Shown here: positions 47,226-57,444 of the stretch, piece after piece | How positions within the stretch are numbered: the stretch's first letter is position 1 | Layout: each line of letters starts with the position of its first letter | From: an uncultured beta proteobacterium | Lineage (GTDB): Bacteria; Pseudomonadota; Gammaproteobacteria; Burkholderiales; SG8-41 | Reading direction: 5' to 3' | DNA length: 64,000 nt | Assembly: GCA_903889565.1 (NCBI GenBank) | Contig: CAISYC010000071.1 | Span: 1-64,000, forward strand | The notes under the pieces: model-generated | The model's database searches: none | Told to the model about the DNA's origin: nothing | What the model saw: the letters and a program-made list of their open reading frames with translations, nothing else | Translations under genes and position numbers: made by a program

Positions 47226-47282
47226 TTACTGGATAATCGTGGCGCCGCTGATGTGATCCTGGTGCGCGTGCGAGACGATCAG
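47226..47282 (-). pseudogene. Remnant of a metallo-beta-lactamase-fold gene
   Basis: On the minus strand this short stretch encodes LIVSHAHQDHISGATIIQ followed by a stop. It is nearly identical in DNA to the metal-motif region of the intact gene at 41896-42945 (42442-42490), whose product reads LIVSHAHQDHIGGAEMIQ. No further homology is evident on either side. It is most simply a fragment left by a deletion or a partial duplication. Confidence 0.6.
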
Positions 47283-47527
47283 ATCCTGTCTGGGCATCGG
47301 CGCAAGCATCTAAAAGATGCCAGCATCCGGATTATCGCAAAGTCGAAGACAATAGGTAACAGACATGACTGTGCGCCAACCTAAATATAGCAAAAGCCCC
47401 CACTATTGGTTGCAAGCAGGTTCTAGAGGCAGGTTGGTTCTGGACGCATCACCATTCCTCAGTAAAAGGCTGTGCTCTCCACCCATATACATCTTTTACT
47501 GAACCAGACTGAACCGATCAGCCGCGT

Positions 47528-47556
47528 TTGAGGGTGCCTCCGGAGTAGCGTAAAAT
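47528..47556 (+). promoter_or_regulatory. Promoter of tRNA-Gly
   Basis: TTGAGG (47528-47533) and TAAAAT (47551-47556) are separated by 17 bp, a sigma-70-type arrangement. Transcription would start near 47563, seven bases before the mature tRNA. Confidence 0.65.
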
Positions 47557-47569
47557 CCTCTGCGCAATC

Positions 47570-47643
47570 GCGGGTGTAGTTCAATGGCAGAACGGCAGCT
47601 TCCCAAGCTGCATACGAGGGTTCGATTCCCTTCACCCGCTCCA
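47570..47643 (+). tRNA. tRNA-Gly, anticodon CCC
   Basis: The 74-base cloverleaf has acceptor arms GCGGGTG and CACCCGC, a discriminator T and an encoded CCA. The anticodon stem is GCAGC/GCTGC, with loop TTCCCAA giving anticodon CCC (reads GGG). The T-arm is GAGGGTTCGATTCCCTTC. It closely resembles E. coli glyU. mutY starts 28 bp downstream. Confidence 0.95.
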
Positions 47644-47671
47644 CGCCCCCGATCACTTTCGCGAATCCGCC

Positions 47672-48754
47672 ATGCCGCCGCGCCGCGTTTCAAAAACCCG
47701 CACGCAGCCGGCGTCCGCCGATAACAGCGGTTTCGCCAGGGCGGTGGTGGCTTGGCAGCGTGTGCACGGGCGGCACGGCCTGCCGTGGCAGAACACGCGC
47801 GACGCTTACCGCATATGGCTCTCCGAAATCATGCTGCAGCAGACGCAGGTGGCCGCCGTGATTCCGTACTACGCGCGTTTTCTCGCGCGGTTTCCCGAAC
47901 TCGCGGCACTCGCCGCTGCCGATGAAGATGCCGTGCTTGAATTGTGGAGCGGGCTCGGTTATTACTCACGCGCGCGCAATCTGCACCGCGCGGCACGCGC
48001 CGTCGCGTCACAACACGGCGGCCAATTCCCGGCGGATTTCGAGGCGGTGCTGGCCTTGCCGGGTATCGGCCGTTCGACCGCGGCGGCGATCTGCGTGTTC
48101 GCCTTCGGCGCGCGGCACGCGATACTCGACGGCAACGTCAAGCGCGTGTTCGCGCGCTGCTTCGGTGTTGCCGGCTATCCCGGTGAGGCTGCGGTGGCGG
48201 AACAACTGTGGCGGCACGCCGATCAACTGGTACCGGCAAAAAACGTCGAGGCTTATACGCAGGGGCTGATGGATCTCGGCGCCGGCGTGTGCACGCGCAG
48301 CAAGCCGCGCTGCGAACTGTGCCCGTTGAGTGCGCAGTGCGTGGCGTACAAACAGAACGCAATCTCGAAATATCCGTCGCCGCGCCCGCGCAAGGTGCTG
48401 CCGCAACGCCGGGTGCGCATGCTGGTACTGCTGCACGCGGGGCAGGTGCTGCTGGAGAAGCGGCCGTCGAGCGGCATCTGGGGCGGATTGTGGAGCCTGC
48501 CCGAACTCGCTGACGGCGAGCATGTCGACGGGGCCTGTCTGTCGCGCTATGGCGTGACGCCCGCTTTGCACAAAGTGTTACCGACGGTGGCGCACGGTTT
48601 CACGCATTTTTTGCTCGATATCGAGCCGCTGCGGGTGACGGTGAAACGCGTTGCAATGCGTGCGCAGTCGCCGGGTGTGCTGTGGTTGCCGCTGGCTGAC
48701 GCGCTGGGCGCGGCGCTGCCCGCGCCGGTGCGCCGGATACTGGCGGCGCTGTAA
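47672..48754 (+). CDS. mutY: A/G-specific adenine DNA glycosylase
   Basis: The 360-residue enzyme removes adenine mispaired with 8-oxoguanine. Visible parts are the catalytic region SEIMLQQTQVAAVIPYY, the helix-hairpin-helix LPGIGRSTAAAIC followed by ILDGNVKRVFAR with the catalytic aspartate, and the 4Fe-4S loop C-x6-C-x2-C-x5-C (CTRSKPRCELCPLSAQC). The NUDIX-like C-terminal domain (LLEKRPSSGIWGGLWSLPEL) recognises 8-oxoG. All key residues are present. Confidence 0.95.
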   Translation: MPPRRVSKTRTQPASADNSGFARAVVAWQRVHGRHGLPWQNTRDAYRIWLSEIMLQQTQVAAVIPYYARFLARFPELAALAAADEDAVLELWSGLGYYSRARNLHRAARAVASQHGGQFPADFEAVLALPGIGRSTAAAICVFAFGARHAILDGNVKRVFARCFGVAGYPGEAAVAEQLWRHADQLVPAKNVEAYTQGLMDLGAGVCTRSKPRCELCPLSAQCVAYKQNAISKYPSPRPRKVLPQRRVRMLVLLHAGQVLLEKRPSSGIWGGLWSLPELADGEHVDGACLSRYGVTPALHKVLPTVAHGFTHFLLDIEPLRVTVKRVAMRAQSPGVLWLPLADALGAALPAPVRRILAAL

Positions 48755-48765
48755 TCAGCGAAACA

Positions 48766-49362
48766 CTAGCGCACGCTGGTTTCGCTGCGGCTGGCGCGGT
48801 CGTCGGTCGAGAGGCCGCGCGCCTGCAGCATGCGCTGGAAATCCGGTTCGCTGCGGTAATCGCGGTTGCTGACGTAGTCGAGCGCGACCAGAAAGCGCTG
48901 CGGATCGTAATAGCCGCTCAGACGCAGCACCACGCTGCCGCGCTCGTCGAAGAACAGCAGCGTCGGTGTGTAACGCAGCTTCAACTTCATCGCGAGCGCT
49001 TTTTCGCTGGCGCGGCTGCCGTCGAGCCAGACGGTTTCGCGGTCGCCGACGATATTCATCTCAATCGCATCAAAATTCTTCTGCATGCGTTCGACAATGG
49101 CCGGGTCGCGGAAATTCACCTCGACGAGTTTCCTGCACCACGGGCAGCCGTTCTGGGTGACGAACAGCATCAGGTGTTTTTTGGCGGCGGCGGCCTCACG
49201 TACGTCGTCGCGGAAATCGAGGAAGGTCGGCTTGAACCACGCTGGCGCAATGATTTCCAGTGACGCGGGATCAGCTGCTACCGCCGGCGCCGCGGCAAAT
49301 GCGAACACTGCGCACAGCAGGCGCAACGCGGGGTAAAGTGGGAACCGGTTCGGCATGAGCAT
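48766..49362 (-). CDS. Periplasmic thioredoxin-fold protein
   Basis: The 198-residue protein has a leader (ALRLLCAVFAFAAAPAVA/A) and a thioredoxin-like domain with the redox motif CPWC in TQNGCPWCRKLVE, then RYTPTLLFFDERGSVVLRLSGYY. The cis-proline is in YTPT. The pattern matches SoxW/DsbC-type periplasmic thiol reductases of the thioredoxin_7 class. The start is uncertain between 49368, 49362 and 49356. It is convergent with mutY. A role in cytochrome or disulfide maintenance is possible. Confidence 0.82.
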   Translation of the reverse strand: MLMPNRFPLYPALRLLCAVFAFAAAPAVAADPASLEIIAPAWFKPTFLDFRDDVREAAAAKKHLMLFVTQNGCPWCRKLVEVNFRDPAIVERMQKNFDAIEMNIVGDRETVWLDGSRASEKALAMKLKLRYTPTLLFFDERGSVVLRLSGYYDPQRFLVALDYVSNRDYRSEPDFQRMLQARGLSTDDRASRSETSVR

Positions 49363-49406
49363 GCCCAAGTATAAAGCGAGCCGCGCGTAACGGTGTGGTG
49401 GAAACG

Positions 49407-50150
49407 ATGATGGACGATAAATCCTGGCCCGCGGTCACTGCATGGCGCAAGCAACAGCGCGAGCACCTGATTGCGCAGCGTATTGCGCTGCCGCCCGCTG
49501 AGCATCAGGCGTGGAGCGCGGCAATCAACGCGCATCTGCGTGCGGGTTTCGATTGCCGCGACGGCGCAGTGGTCGGCTTCTGCTGGCCGTTCAAAAACGA
49601 ATTCGATGCGCGTTTTGTCGTGCGCGACTTCCGCGCAAACGGCGCGGTGGCGGCGCTGCCCGTGGTCGTCGCCAAGGCGCAGCCATTGCAATTCCGCCAG
49701 TGGTGGCCGGGCGCGCCGATGAAGGCCGGGGTCTACGGCATTCCATTTCCCGACGCCACCGCCGTCGTGCTGCCGGATGCTGCCATCGTGCCGATGAACG
49801 GCTTCGATGGACAGGGTTATCGACTGGGCTATGGCGGCGGTTATTTTGACCGCACGCTGGCGGCGCTGGCGCCGCAGCCGATTGCGATCGGCATTGCGTT
49901 TGAATGCGCGCGTCTGCCGTCGATCACGCCGCAATCGCACGACATCCCGATGGATTTTGTGGTGACTGAAGCAGGCATACAGGTCGCCGCTGCGGGCGGC
50001 CTTGAAAAAATATACGGAGAAGAATGCCGGCGTCGCGTCGATCGCTTGAGAGAGCAACGGCGTCGCCTGACGGCGTCCGCCGCCGCCAACAGTTCGCCGG
50101 TTTGCTACAGCGCGAAAGGCGCGGATTGTTCCGGCGGTAACAGCGCTTAG
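49407..50150 (+). CDS. 5-formyltetrahydrofolate cyclo-ligase family protein
   Basis: This enzyme family converts 5-formyl-THF to 5,10-methenyl-THF with ATP. Signature segments are GFCWPFKNEFDAR, IVPMNGFDGQGYRLGYGGGYFDRTL and the C-terminal SITPQSHDIPMDFVVTE. The domain ends near residue 195; a further 50 residues rich in arginine and serine form an extension not usual for the family. The start is taken at 49407 (GTGGA upstream); a GTG at 49395 is an alternative. The gene's last four bases overlap the convergent LON-domain gene. Confidence 0.9.
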   Translation: MMDDKSWPAVTAWRKQQREHLIAQRIALPPAEHQAWSAAINAHLRAGFDCRDGAVVGFCWPFKNEFDARFVVRDFRANGAVAALPVVVAKAQPLQFRQWWPGAPMKAGVYGIPFPDATAVVLPDAAIVPMNGFDGQGYRLGYGGGYFDRTLAALAPQPIAIGIAFECARLPSITPQSHDIPMDFVVTEAGIQVAAAGGLEKIYGEECRRRVDRLREQRRRLTASAAANSSPVCYSAKGADCSGGNSA

Positions 50151-50740
50151 CGCCCGGCGCGCGGCGCGCCCTGGTCGGTGAGCATGTGCTCAAGTTCGGT
50201 CAAGCGTTCGTGCGGGTCCGACAGTTGCAGCATGCGCTGGCGGGTGCCGCGGTCGATCGGGAGGATTTCGGACAGCCGGTAACCGATCCACGCCGCGTCG
50301 TCAAAACGATGCGGCGCCGGGAAATGTTCGGCGCCGACCTTGTCGATGATGGCTTTCAACACTTCCGCGCACAGCGTCGAGGCCGGCGTCACGCTGTCCT
50401 CGTTCGGCATTGTTTCGATGTGCGCCGAGATCAGGCCGTTGCGCGCGACGCTCGAGGAGAGGATGCGAAAGCGCTGCACGCCCTCGGTCTGCAACTGGAA
50501 CACGCCCAGTTGCGGCATGTCCCATTCGGTGATGCAGGCAAGGCAACCGACCGTTTCGGGCACCGCCGGCGTGCCGACTTCCTGGCCTTCCTTGATCTGG
50601 CAGACGCCGAACGGCCGGTTGGCGGCGATGCACTGCTTGGTCATGTCCATGTAGCGTTGCTCGAACACGCGCAGCGGCAGGCGGCCGCCAGGAAACAGCA
50701 CGGTATTGAGCGGGAAGATGTAATACTCGTTTTCGTTCAT
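50147..50740 (-). CDS. LON-peptidase substrate-binding-domain protein
   Basis: The 197-residue protein consists of the Lon N-terminal (PUA-like) domain without protease or ATPase: [28 protein letters not shown], then [10 protein letters not shown] and GVQRFRILS. The start overlaps the rapZ stop as ATGA (50737-50740), so translation is coupled. Its role is not established; it may act as a substrate adaptor or chaperone-like binder. Confidence 0.9.
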   Translation of the reverse strand: MNENEYYIFPLNTVLFPGGRLPLRVFEQRYMDMTKQCIAANRPFGVCQIKEGQEVGTPAVPETVGCLACITEWDMPQLGVFQLQTEGVQRFRILSSSVARNGLISAHIETMPNEDSVTPASTLCAEVLKAIIDKVGAEHFPAPHRFDDAAWIGYRLSEILPIDRGTRQRMLQLSDPHERLTELEHMLTDQGAPRAGR

Positions 50741-51579
50741 GCTTGACTCAATTCGCGATGGCGCACCAGCACGCGGCGCTCGCGGCCGAAATGGAGTGCG
50801 AGTTCCTCGACGAAATAAACCGAGCGGTGCGCGCCGCCAGTGCAGCCGACGGCAACCGTGACATAACTGCGATTGTCGGCGACGAAACTCGGCAGCCATC
50901 GGGCGAGAAAGGTTTTGATGTCGGAGAGCATTGCCTGCACATCGGGGACGGCGGCGAGGAATTCAACCACCGCCGCATCCTTGCCGGTGAGCGGGCGCAG
51001 GCGCGGGTCGTAAAACGGATTCGGCAGGCAGCGCACGTCGAATACCAGATCGGCGTCGAGCGGCACGCCGTGCTTGAAGCCGAACGACTGGAACAGCAGC
51101 GTCATGCCCGACTGATCGAACTCGACGATGTCCTTGACCCAGGCGCGCAGCGCGTTCGGATTCAGATCGCTGGTGTCGATGCGGTGGGCGATCTCGCCGA
51201 TGTCGGCAAGCAGTTCGCGTTCGCGTGTGACGCATTCGGCGACCGTCAGGCTGCCGTCGCCGAGCGGATGGCGCCGGCGCGTTTCGGAAAAGCGTTTGAG
51301 CAGGGTGTCGGTCTTGGCGTCGAGAAACAGCACGCGCACATCGACACTGCGTGATTTGAGATCGGCGACGAGACCGGGTAACTGGCCGAGGGTGTCGCCG
51401 CTGCGCGCGTCGATGCTGACGGCGACATGCGCGTAGCCGGCGTCGCGCAGAAAATCGACCAGCGAGGGCAGCAGCAGCGCCGGCAGGTTGTCGCTGGTGT
51501 AGTAGGCGCTGTCTTCGAGCGCCTTCAACGCCACGCTTTTGCCGGAGCCGGAGAGTCCGGTGACGATGATGAGCTGCAT
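50737..51579 (-). CDS. rapZ: RNase adapter / nucleotide-binding protein RapZ
   Basis: The 280-residue protein has the P-loop [15 protein letters not shown] at residues 7-20, a Walker B-type segment [11 protein letters not shown] and the C-terminal [19 protein letters not shown], all typical of the YvcJ/RapZ family. In E. coli it directs RNase E to the sRNA GlmZ to control glmS; whether this applies in betaproteobacteria is uncertain. It follows hprK by 20 bp in the nitrogen-PTS gene run. Confidence 0.93.
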   Translation of the reverse strand: MQLIIVTGLSGSGKSVALKALEDSAYYTSDNLPALLLPSLVDFLRDAGYAHVAVSIDARSGDTLGQLPGLVADLKSRSVDVRVLFLDAKTDTLLKRFSETRRRHPLGDGSLTVAECVTRERELLADIGEIAHRIDTSDLNPNALRAWVKDIVEFDQSGMTLLFQSFGFKHGVPLDADLVFDVRCLPNPFYDPRLRPLTGKDAAVVEFLAAVPDVQAMLSDIKTFLARWLPSFVADNRSYVTVAVGCTGGAHRSVYFVEELALHFGRERRVLVRHRELSQA

Positions 51580-51599
51580 GCTGGTGTGCGGCGGCGCGG

Positions 51600-52544
51600 T
51601 CAGTCGCCATCCCCGCCCATGTGCTGCGACTGGCGTTCGATGAAATCGGTGGTGCTGTCGATGCCGCGCAACTGCAGCACGCGGTTGCGCACTGCCGCCT
51701 CGACCAGCACCGCGAGATTGCGCCCGGCCGCCACCGGGATCGTCACCTTGGTGATGTGCACGCCCATGATGTCCTGCACGCCGGGTTTGAGCGGCAGGCG
51801 TTCAACCGGCGGCGCCTCGCTGCCGGCGGGTTTTTCGAGATGCACAATGAGTTTCAGGCTCTTGCGTGGGCGGAGCGCCGATTCGCCGAAGATGGCGCGG
51901 ATGTTGAGCACGCCGAGTCCGCGCACCTCGAGAAAGTCGCGCAACAGCGCGGGGCAGCGGCCCTCGATCATTTCCGGCGCGATGCGGTAGAGCTCGATGA
52001 CGTCGTCGGCGATGAGCCCGCTGCCGCGGCTGATCAGTTCGAGCGCGAGTTCGCTTTTGCCCACGCCGCTGTCGCCGGTCAGCATCACGCCCATGCCGAG
52101 CACATCGAGAAACACGCCGTGCATGGTGGTGGAGACGGCGAGCGCGCGCGCGAGGTAGGGGCGCAGGATCCACATCAGTTCCATGGTCTCGAACGGTGTC
52201 GCAAACAACGCCGTCTTCATCGAGTCGGCCAGCGCGGCGAGATAATCGGGCGCCCGTTCGCCGTCGGCGACGATCATGCAGGCGAGTTCCGAGGCCTTGA
52301 TCTGCTGCAGCGTCTGCTCGCGCGCCGCCGGCGCCAGCCCGTTCAGATGCGTGAGCTCGGTGCGGCCGATGACCTGTATCCAGTTGGCGTGGATGAAATT
52401 GAGGTGGCCGATCAGGCCTTCGCGCGAATCGCGCAGATGTTCGTCGTCGAGTTCGCGCGCGCCGCCGGCGCGCCCGGCGACCCATTCGAGGCGCAGCTTC
52501 TCGCAGTTGTCCTCAAACAGCCGCGCTGCGCTGATCTTCGGCAT
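51600..52544 (-). CDS. hprK: HPr kinase/phosphorylase
   Basis: The 314-residue enzyme phosphorylates and dephosphorylates a serine of HPr. The P-loop is [15 protein letters not shown], preceded by the domain-linking HGVFLDVLG, and followed by [16 protein letters not shown] and the C-terminal [11 protein letters not shown]. In proteobacteria it belongs to a regulatory PTS without sugar transport. The gene overlaps ptsN by 32 bp. Confidence 0.95.
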   Translation of the reverse strand: MPKISAARLFEDNCEKLRLEWVAGRAGGARELDDEHLRDSREGLIGHLNFIHANWIQVIGRTELTHLNGLAPAAREQTLQQIKASELACMIVADGERAPDYLAALADSMKTALFATPFETMELMWILRPYLARALAVSTTMHGVFLDVLGMGVMLTGDSGVGKSELALELISRGSGLIADDVIELYRIAPEMIEGRCPALLRDFLEVRGLGVLNIRAIFGESALRPRKSLKLIVHLEKPAGSEAPPVERLPLKPGVQDIMGVHITKVTIPVAAGRNLAVLVEAAVRNRVLQLRGIDSTTDFIERQSQHMGGDGD

Positions 52545-52998
52545 CGGGTTGCCATTCGGTGATGAGACGGTGGACTTCGGCGGCGGTCGGCGCGTTCACC
52601 AGCTTGTCGCGGAACGCGCCGTCGCTGAACATCTGCGCCAGTTCGGAGAGAATCTGCAGATGCAGGTCGGTGGCGCGCTCGGGCACCAGCAGCACGAAAA
52701 TTAGTTTGACCGGCGCGCCGTCGGGCGCGTCGAACGGAATCGGCTGGTTCATGCGCACCAGCGCGCCGACGGCGTCCTTCATGCCCTTGATGCGCCCGTG
52801 CGGAATCGCCACGCCCTGGCCGAGCGCGGTCGAGCCCAGCTTCTCGCGCGCGAACAGGCTGTCGAACACCTGGCTGCGCCCGATGTTGTGGTTGTTCTCG
52901 AACAACAGGCCGACGCGCTCGAACACGCGCTTCTTGCTGCCCGCGTCGGGCTCAAGCAGCACGTTATCGAGCGGCAGCAGCTTGGCGATCAGGTTCAT
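52513..52998 (-). CDS. ptsN: PTS IIA-like nitrogen regulatory protein
   Basis: The 161-residue EIIA-Ntr has the phosphorylation site H67 in GVAIPHGRIKG. It receives phosphate from NPr/HPr and in its free form regulates potassium uptake, stringent response and sigma-54-linked processes. The EI and NPr genes are not in this window. Start and stop overlap hpf (ATGA) and hprK respectively, showing a tightly packed operon. Confidence 0.95.
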   Translation of the reverse strand: MNLIAKLLPLDNVLLEPDAGSKKRVFERVGLLFENNHNIGRSQVFDSLFAREKLGSTALGQGVAIPHGRIKGMKDAVGALVRMNQPIPFDAPDGAPVKLIFVLLVPERATDLHLQILSELAQMFSDGAFRDKLVNAPTAAEVHRLITEWQPDAEDQRSAAV

Positions 52999-53327
52999 TC
53001 GGCTTCGGACTCCTCGACCTTCCCCGGTTCGCGGCCGCCGCGGCGTTCGGCATGTTTTTCCTTGTGCTTGATGATCTGGCGGTCGAGCTTGTCGATCAGG
53101 CTGTCGATTGCCGCGTACATGTCGGCGTCGTGGCTCTCGACGAAAATATTCTTGCCGGAGAGGTGCACGTTGGCTTCGACCTTCTGCTTCAGTTTTTCCA
53201 CCGAGAGGATCATGTTGACGTCGATGACGTGGTCGAAGTGGCGCGTCACGCGGTCAAGTTTGCCGGTGATGTAGTCGCGCATCGACTGGGTGATTTCGAG
53301 GTGGTGACCGCTCAAATGAAGATTCAT
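52995..53327 (-). CDS. hpf: Ribosome hibernation promoting factor (short form)
   Basis: The 110-residue protein is the short HPF/YfiA type: MNLHLSGHHLEITQSMRDYI, then KVEANVHLSGKNIFVES and AAIDSLIDKLDRQIIKHKEK. It binds the 30S decoding site and promotes ribosome dimers in stationary phase. The short acidic tail (EPGKVEESEAE) is usual. It lies between rpoN and ptsN, as in most proteobacteria. Confidence 0.95.
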   Translation of the reverse strand: MNLHLSGHHLEITQSMRDYITGKLDRVTRHFDHVIDVNMILSVEKLKQKVEANVHLSGKNIFVESHDADMYAAIDSLIDKLDRQIIKHKEKHAERRGGREPGKVEESEAE

Positions 53328-53383
53328 GATGCCTCCTTGAGGTTACGGCGGGTGGACGGTTCGTGCGCCCGGTTATTCCCGGG

Positions 53384-54835
53384 TCAGATCGACTTGCGCA
53401 GGTTGACGGGCAGGATCTGCATCGATTCCCTGTATTTGGCGACGGTGCGGCGTGCCACCACAATACCCTGTTGGCCGAGAATTTCCGAGATCTGGCTGTC
53501 CGACAGAGGCTTGCGCGCGTTTTCCGCACTGACCAGCTGTTTGATCAGGGCGCGGATGGCGGTGCTGGATGCCGCACCGCCGGTTTCGGTTGTAACGTGA
53601 CTGCCGAAGAAATACTTGAGTTCGAAGATGCCGCGCGGGGTCAGCATGAACTTCTGCGTGGTCACCCGCGACACGGTGGATTCATGCAGATCGAGGGTGT
53701 CGGCGATTTCGCGCAGCACCAGCGGCCGCATCGCGACCTCGCCGTGCTCGAAGAAGTGGCGCTGGCGGTCGACGATCGCCTGCGAGACGCGCAGGATGGT
53801 ATCGAAGCGCTGCTGCACGTTCTTGATCAGCCAGCGCGCCTCCTGCAGCTGGCTGGCGAGCTGGGTGTGGCCGCTGTCGCGGTTGCGCTGCAGGATGTCG
53901 GCGTAGAGCCGGTTGATGCGCAGCTTCGGCATCGCCTCGGCGTTGAGTGCGGCGAGCCATACGCCCTTGACCTTTTTGACCACAACGTCGGCGACGACGT
54001 AACGCGCGTCGCCGGCGGAATAATTGGCGCCCGGCCTCGGATTGAGGCCGACGATCAGATGCTGCACACCGCGCAGCGTGGTGTCGTCGCAATGCAGCAG
54101 TTTTTTCAGTTTGGTGAAGTCGCGTGCCGCCAGCACTTCGAGATGGTTGCGCGCGATGTCGATTGCATGCGCGCGGAACGGCGTGGTTTCGGGCAGCGCA
54201 TCGAGCTGCAGCAGCAGGCATTCGTTGAGGCTGCGCGCGCCGATGCCCGGCGGATCGAGATTCTGCAGGTGGCGCAGCGCGACGTTAAGTTCCTCGACGT
54301 CGACCTCGAGTTCGTCGGGCAGGAGTGCGGCGAGTTCGTCGAGATCCTGATGCAGATAGCCGTCGTCGTCGAGCGAGTCGATCAAGAGCGTCAGCAGGTG
54401 CCGGTCGCGTTCGGAAATGTTGATGTGCGGCAATTGCGCTACGAGGTGGGCGCGCAGCGACTGCTCCTCGGCCGCCAGTTGCGGCGAGCCGGCTTCATCG
54501 TCGTCGTCGCGCGGGCTGCCGTAGCTGAATTCGTCGCCGCCGAAATCGCCACTGTCGCTGTTTTCGTTGCTTTGCTGTTCCTCCCCGGTGGCGCGCGCCT
54601 CTTCACTGCCCGGGGCGGCGTTTTGCACCGGTTCATCGGGGGCGGGCGGCGCGCCGCTGGCGGAGGCTTCCTCGGGCGGGCCATCTTCGCGTTCGAGCAG
54701 CGGATTCTCGAGCAGGAATTTTTCGATTTCCTGGTTGAGTTCGATGGTCGACAGTTGCAACAGCCGGATCGACTGCTGCAGCTGAGGCGTCAGCGTCAGG
54801 TGTTGGGAAAGACGGAGTTGGAGCGAATGCTTCAT
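53384..54835 (-). CDS. rpoN: RNA polymerase sigma-54 factor
   Basis: The 483-residue factor has the glutamine- and leucine-rich activator-interacting N-terminus ([20 protein letters not shown]), an acidic, low-complexity region II (residues 50-125), the core-binding domain with [18 protein letters not shown], a helix-turn-helix ([17 protein letters not shown]) and the RpoN box [10 protein letters not shown] near the C-terminus. A consensus sigma-54 promoter is present in the same window ahead of the pseudopilin gene. Confidence 0.96.
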   Translation of the reverse strand: MKHSLQLRLSQHLTLTPQLQQSIRLLQLSTIELNQEIEKFLLENPLLEREDGPPEEASASGAPPAPDEPVQNAAPGSEEARATGEEQQSNENSDSGDFGGDEFSYGSPRDDDDEAGSPQLAAEEQSLRAHLVAQLPHINISERDRHLLTLLIDSLDDDGYLHQDLDELAALLPDELEVDVEELNVALRHLQNLDPPGIGARSLNECLLLQLDALPETTPFRAHAIDIARNHLEVLAARDFTKLKKLLHCDDTTLRGVQHLIVGLNPRPGANYSAGDARYVVADVVVKKVKGVWLAALNAEAMPKLRINRLYADILQRNRDSGHTQLASQLQEARWLIKNVQQRFDTILRVSQAIVDRQRHFFEHGEVAMRPLVLREIADTLDLHESTVSRVTTQKFMLTPRGIFELKYFFGSHVTTETGGAASSTAIRALIKQLVSAENARKPLSDSQISEILGQQGIVVARRTVAKYRESMQILPVNLRKSI

Positions 54836-54903
54836 GAGGCCGGGAGGCTCACACCAAATGGCTGCGGGGCGGTGCGGCGGGAAACGGCGCCCGACGCATG
54901 GGC

Positions 54904-55626
<723 letters not shown>

Positions 55627-55690
55627 GGCTGCATGCGCTGGCGGTGGCGGCTGCCCGCATCACCACGCGCTGGCGCCGGTTGCGGACGGT

Positions 55691-56329
55691 TCAACGCGCG
55701 GTGCCCGAGGGCGTTTCGCGCGGATTGGCGACATCCGGCGCCGCCTTCAGCGGCAGCGGCGGCGCCTGCGGTGCCGGCTTGTCGCGGCTCTTCGGCTGGA
55801 TGATGGCGCGCACGCGCCCGTCCGGATTGCCGGGCGTGCCGGCCTGCTTGCCGCCGCCGGTGACACGGAAGAACTCGCTCGCCGAGTCGTACGAAATGTA
55901 ATTGCCGCGCACCTCGTCATTGCTCTTTTTCAGGTAGGCGCGGTTGAACATCTGCAATTTTTCGGCCTTGCTGTCGTATTCGATGCGCTCAGCGTAGCCC
56001 TCGACGTATTCGTCGAAACCCTCGCGCTTCTGGCGGAAGCTCGCAAGGTTGCCCTCGGCCGCGCCGGTCTTGAAGCCGTCGGCGTCCTGCCGCACGATCA
56101 TGCGGTCGCCGCGGATGGTCAGCGTGCCCTGCGTCAGCACCACATTGCCGTCGAAGGTCGCGGTCTGCTTGTTTTCATCGACGGTGACGCGGTCGGCCTC
56201 GAGATTGACCGGCTTGTCGCGGTCGGCGCGTTCGGCCAGCGCCGGCGCCGCCGTCAACACCAGGACGAGGGAGAGCAGTGCGCCGCGCAGGGCGCAGGCA
56301 GGCTCAGCGTGCCGTCGGGTTTTTGTCAT
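55691..56329 (-). CDS. lptA: Periplasmic LPS transport protein LptA
   Basis: The start at 56329 (MTKTRRH) has GAGG six bases upstream; the frame is open to 56344. The 212-residue protein has a leader ending ALA/E, then the OstA-like beta-jellyroll: PVNLEADRVTVDENKQTATF, DGNVVLTQGTLTIRGDRM and GYAERIEYDSKAEKLQMF. It forms the bridge that carries LPS across the periplasm. The C-terminus is a proline-rich low-complexity tail. Confidence 0.93.
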   Translation of the reverse strand: MTKTRRHAEPACALRGALLSLVLVLTAAPALAERADRDKPVNLEADRVTVDENKQTATFDGNVVLTQGTLTIRGDRMIVRQDADGFKTGAAEGNLASFRQKREGFDEYVEGYAERIEYDSKAEKLQMFNRAYLKKSNDEVRGNYISYDSASEFFRVTGGGKQAGTPGNPDGRVRAIIQPKSRDKPAPQAPPLPLKAAPDVANPRETPSGTAR

Positions 56330-56885
56330 ACCTGCCTCGAACATTGGATAGCAGCTTCAAAATGCGGGTTTCGCTGTTCAATTCTAAGCCAACTGCGGTA
56401 ATCAGCATATTGGCATCGAAAATTTTCACCGCCCGGTCGGTTTGCGCAATGTGCGTTTCCGGTATGACGTGCAGGTAGGTCGTCTCCATGATCAGCACGC
56501 CGTGGTTGTCGTGCGCCGCGCGCACCAGCTTCACGTCGTCGTTCAGGTAGGCGTTTTCGCCGTTGCTGGAGAGCAGAGCGGTCTTGGCGGTGACCGTGAC
56601 GGCTTCCTCGTTGTTGCGAAAGGTCACCAGCCGCGGCAGATCGAGGTGGGTGGTATCGTCGTCCGGGTAATGCGACATGCGGTGCGCGTAGAGCACATCC
56701 TGCGGCCGGCCGTCGGGGCCGACGCGGGTGGCGGAAAAGTTGTCGACCACGTAATCGGGGTCGTGGCGCATTTTCGGATCGGCGCCCGCCTCCGGCGGCT
56801 GCACTTCGCGATCGAGCCAGAATGTCACTGCAGCCAGAATCGCCAACAGGCCCACCGGAAACCAGGCGGTGAAACGCTGTTTCAT
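56304..56885 (-). CDS. lptC: LPS export protein LptC
   Basis: The 193-residue protein has one N-terminal membrane helix (WFPVGLLAILAAVTFWL) and a periplasmic OstA-like domain with PDYVVDNFSATRVGPDG, typical of LptC. It accepts LPS from LptBFG and hands it to LptA. It overlaps kdsC by four bases (ATGA) and lptA by 26 bases. Confidence 0.92.
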   Translation of the reverse strand: MKQRFTAWFPVGLLAILAAVTFWLDREVQPPEAGADPKMRHDPDYVVDNFSATRVGPDGRPQDVLYAHRMSHYPDDDTTHLDLPRLVTFRNNEEAVTVTAKTALLSSNGENAYLNDDVKLVRAAHDNHGVLIMETTYLHVIPETHIAQTDRAVKIFDANMLITAVGLELNSETRILKLLSNVRGRYDKNPTAR

Positions 56886-57406
56886 TCGAGATAGGCGCGA
56901 AGGCGCGCATCAAGGGTGCCCTGCGCATGCATGATCAGTTCGCAGGCTTCGCGCACGGCGCCGCGGCCGCCGCCGGCGCGCGTCACGTAGTGCGCGTGCT
57001 GGCGCACCAGCAGCGGCGCCTCCGGCACCGCCAGCGCGAGGCCGCAGCGCGTCAGCACCGGCAGATCGATCACGTCGTCGCCCATGTAGGCAGTGGCGGC
57101 GGCGTCGAGCCCGCGCGCAGCAAGCAGTTCGGCGAAGGCGCGCGCCTTGTCTTCGACGCCCTGATAGAGCAGTTCGATGCCGAGGTTTTTCGCGCGCAGC
57201 TGCACGCTGCGCGAAGAGCGCCCAGTGATGATGGCGAGTTCGACGCCGGACTCGCGCAGCATCTTCAGGCCGTGGCCGTCCTGCGAATTGAACGCCTTGA
57301 TTTCCTCGCCGCCGTCGGTGAGATAAAGCGTGCCGTCGGTCAGCACGCCATCGACATCGAAGGCGGCAAGCCGCACGCGGCGGGCTTTGTTGTAGACATC
57401 CTGCAT
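56882..57406 (-). CDS. kdsC: 3-deoxy-D-manno-octulosonate 8-phosphate phosphatase
   Basis: The 174-residue HAD phosphatase has motif I as AFDVDGVLTDGTLY, motif II ITGRSS and motif III/IV AYMGDDVIDLPVL. It removes phosphate from KDO-8-P. The short tetramer-forming class lacks a cap domain, which agrees with the length. It lies between kdsD and lptC. Confidence 0.95.
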   Translation of the reverse strand: MQDVYNKARRVRLAAFDVDGVLTDGTLYLTDGGEEIKAFNSQDGHGLKMLRESGVELAIITGRSSRSVQLRAKNLGIELLYQGVEDKARAFAELLAARGLDAAATAYMGDDVIDLPVLTRCGLALAVPEAPLLVRQHAHYVTRAGGGRGAVREACELIMHAQGTLDARLRAYLE

Positions 57407-57444
57407 AGTGTCTTCCGATTGAAGGCGCGGCGGCGGGGCGCCCG

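Larger units (their letters stand above)
47159..47569. other. 411-bp gene-free stretch before tRNA-Gly
   Basis: Apart from the metallo-hydrolase remnant (47226-47282) and the tRNA promoter at the right, I see no gene here. The part from 47340 to 47510 is richer in A and T than the surroundings, including a CTAAATATAGCAAAAGC stretch. It looks like decayed or foreign DNA. No integrase, direct repeat of the tRNA or IS end was found. Confidence 0.5.

Noticed and set aside
47159-47643. Integrated mobile element at tRNA-Gly
   Set aside because: There is no integrase gene, no duplicated tRNA 3' end and no element boundary; the AT-rich stretch lies on the 5' side of the tRNA.
47459-47693. Minus-strand open frames containing VKGIEPSYAAWEAAV
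   Set aside because: This is the well-known false protein read from the antisense of tRNA-Gly.
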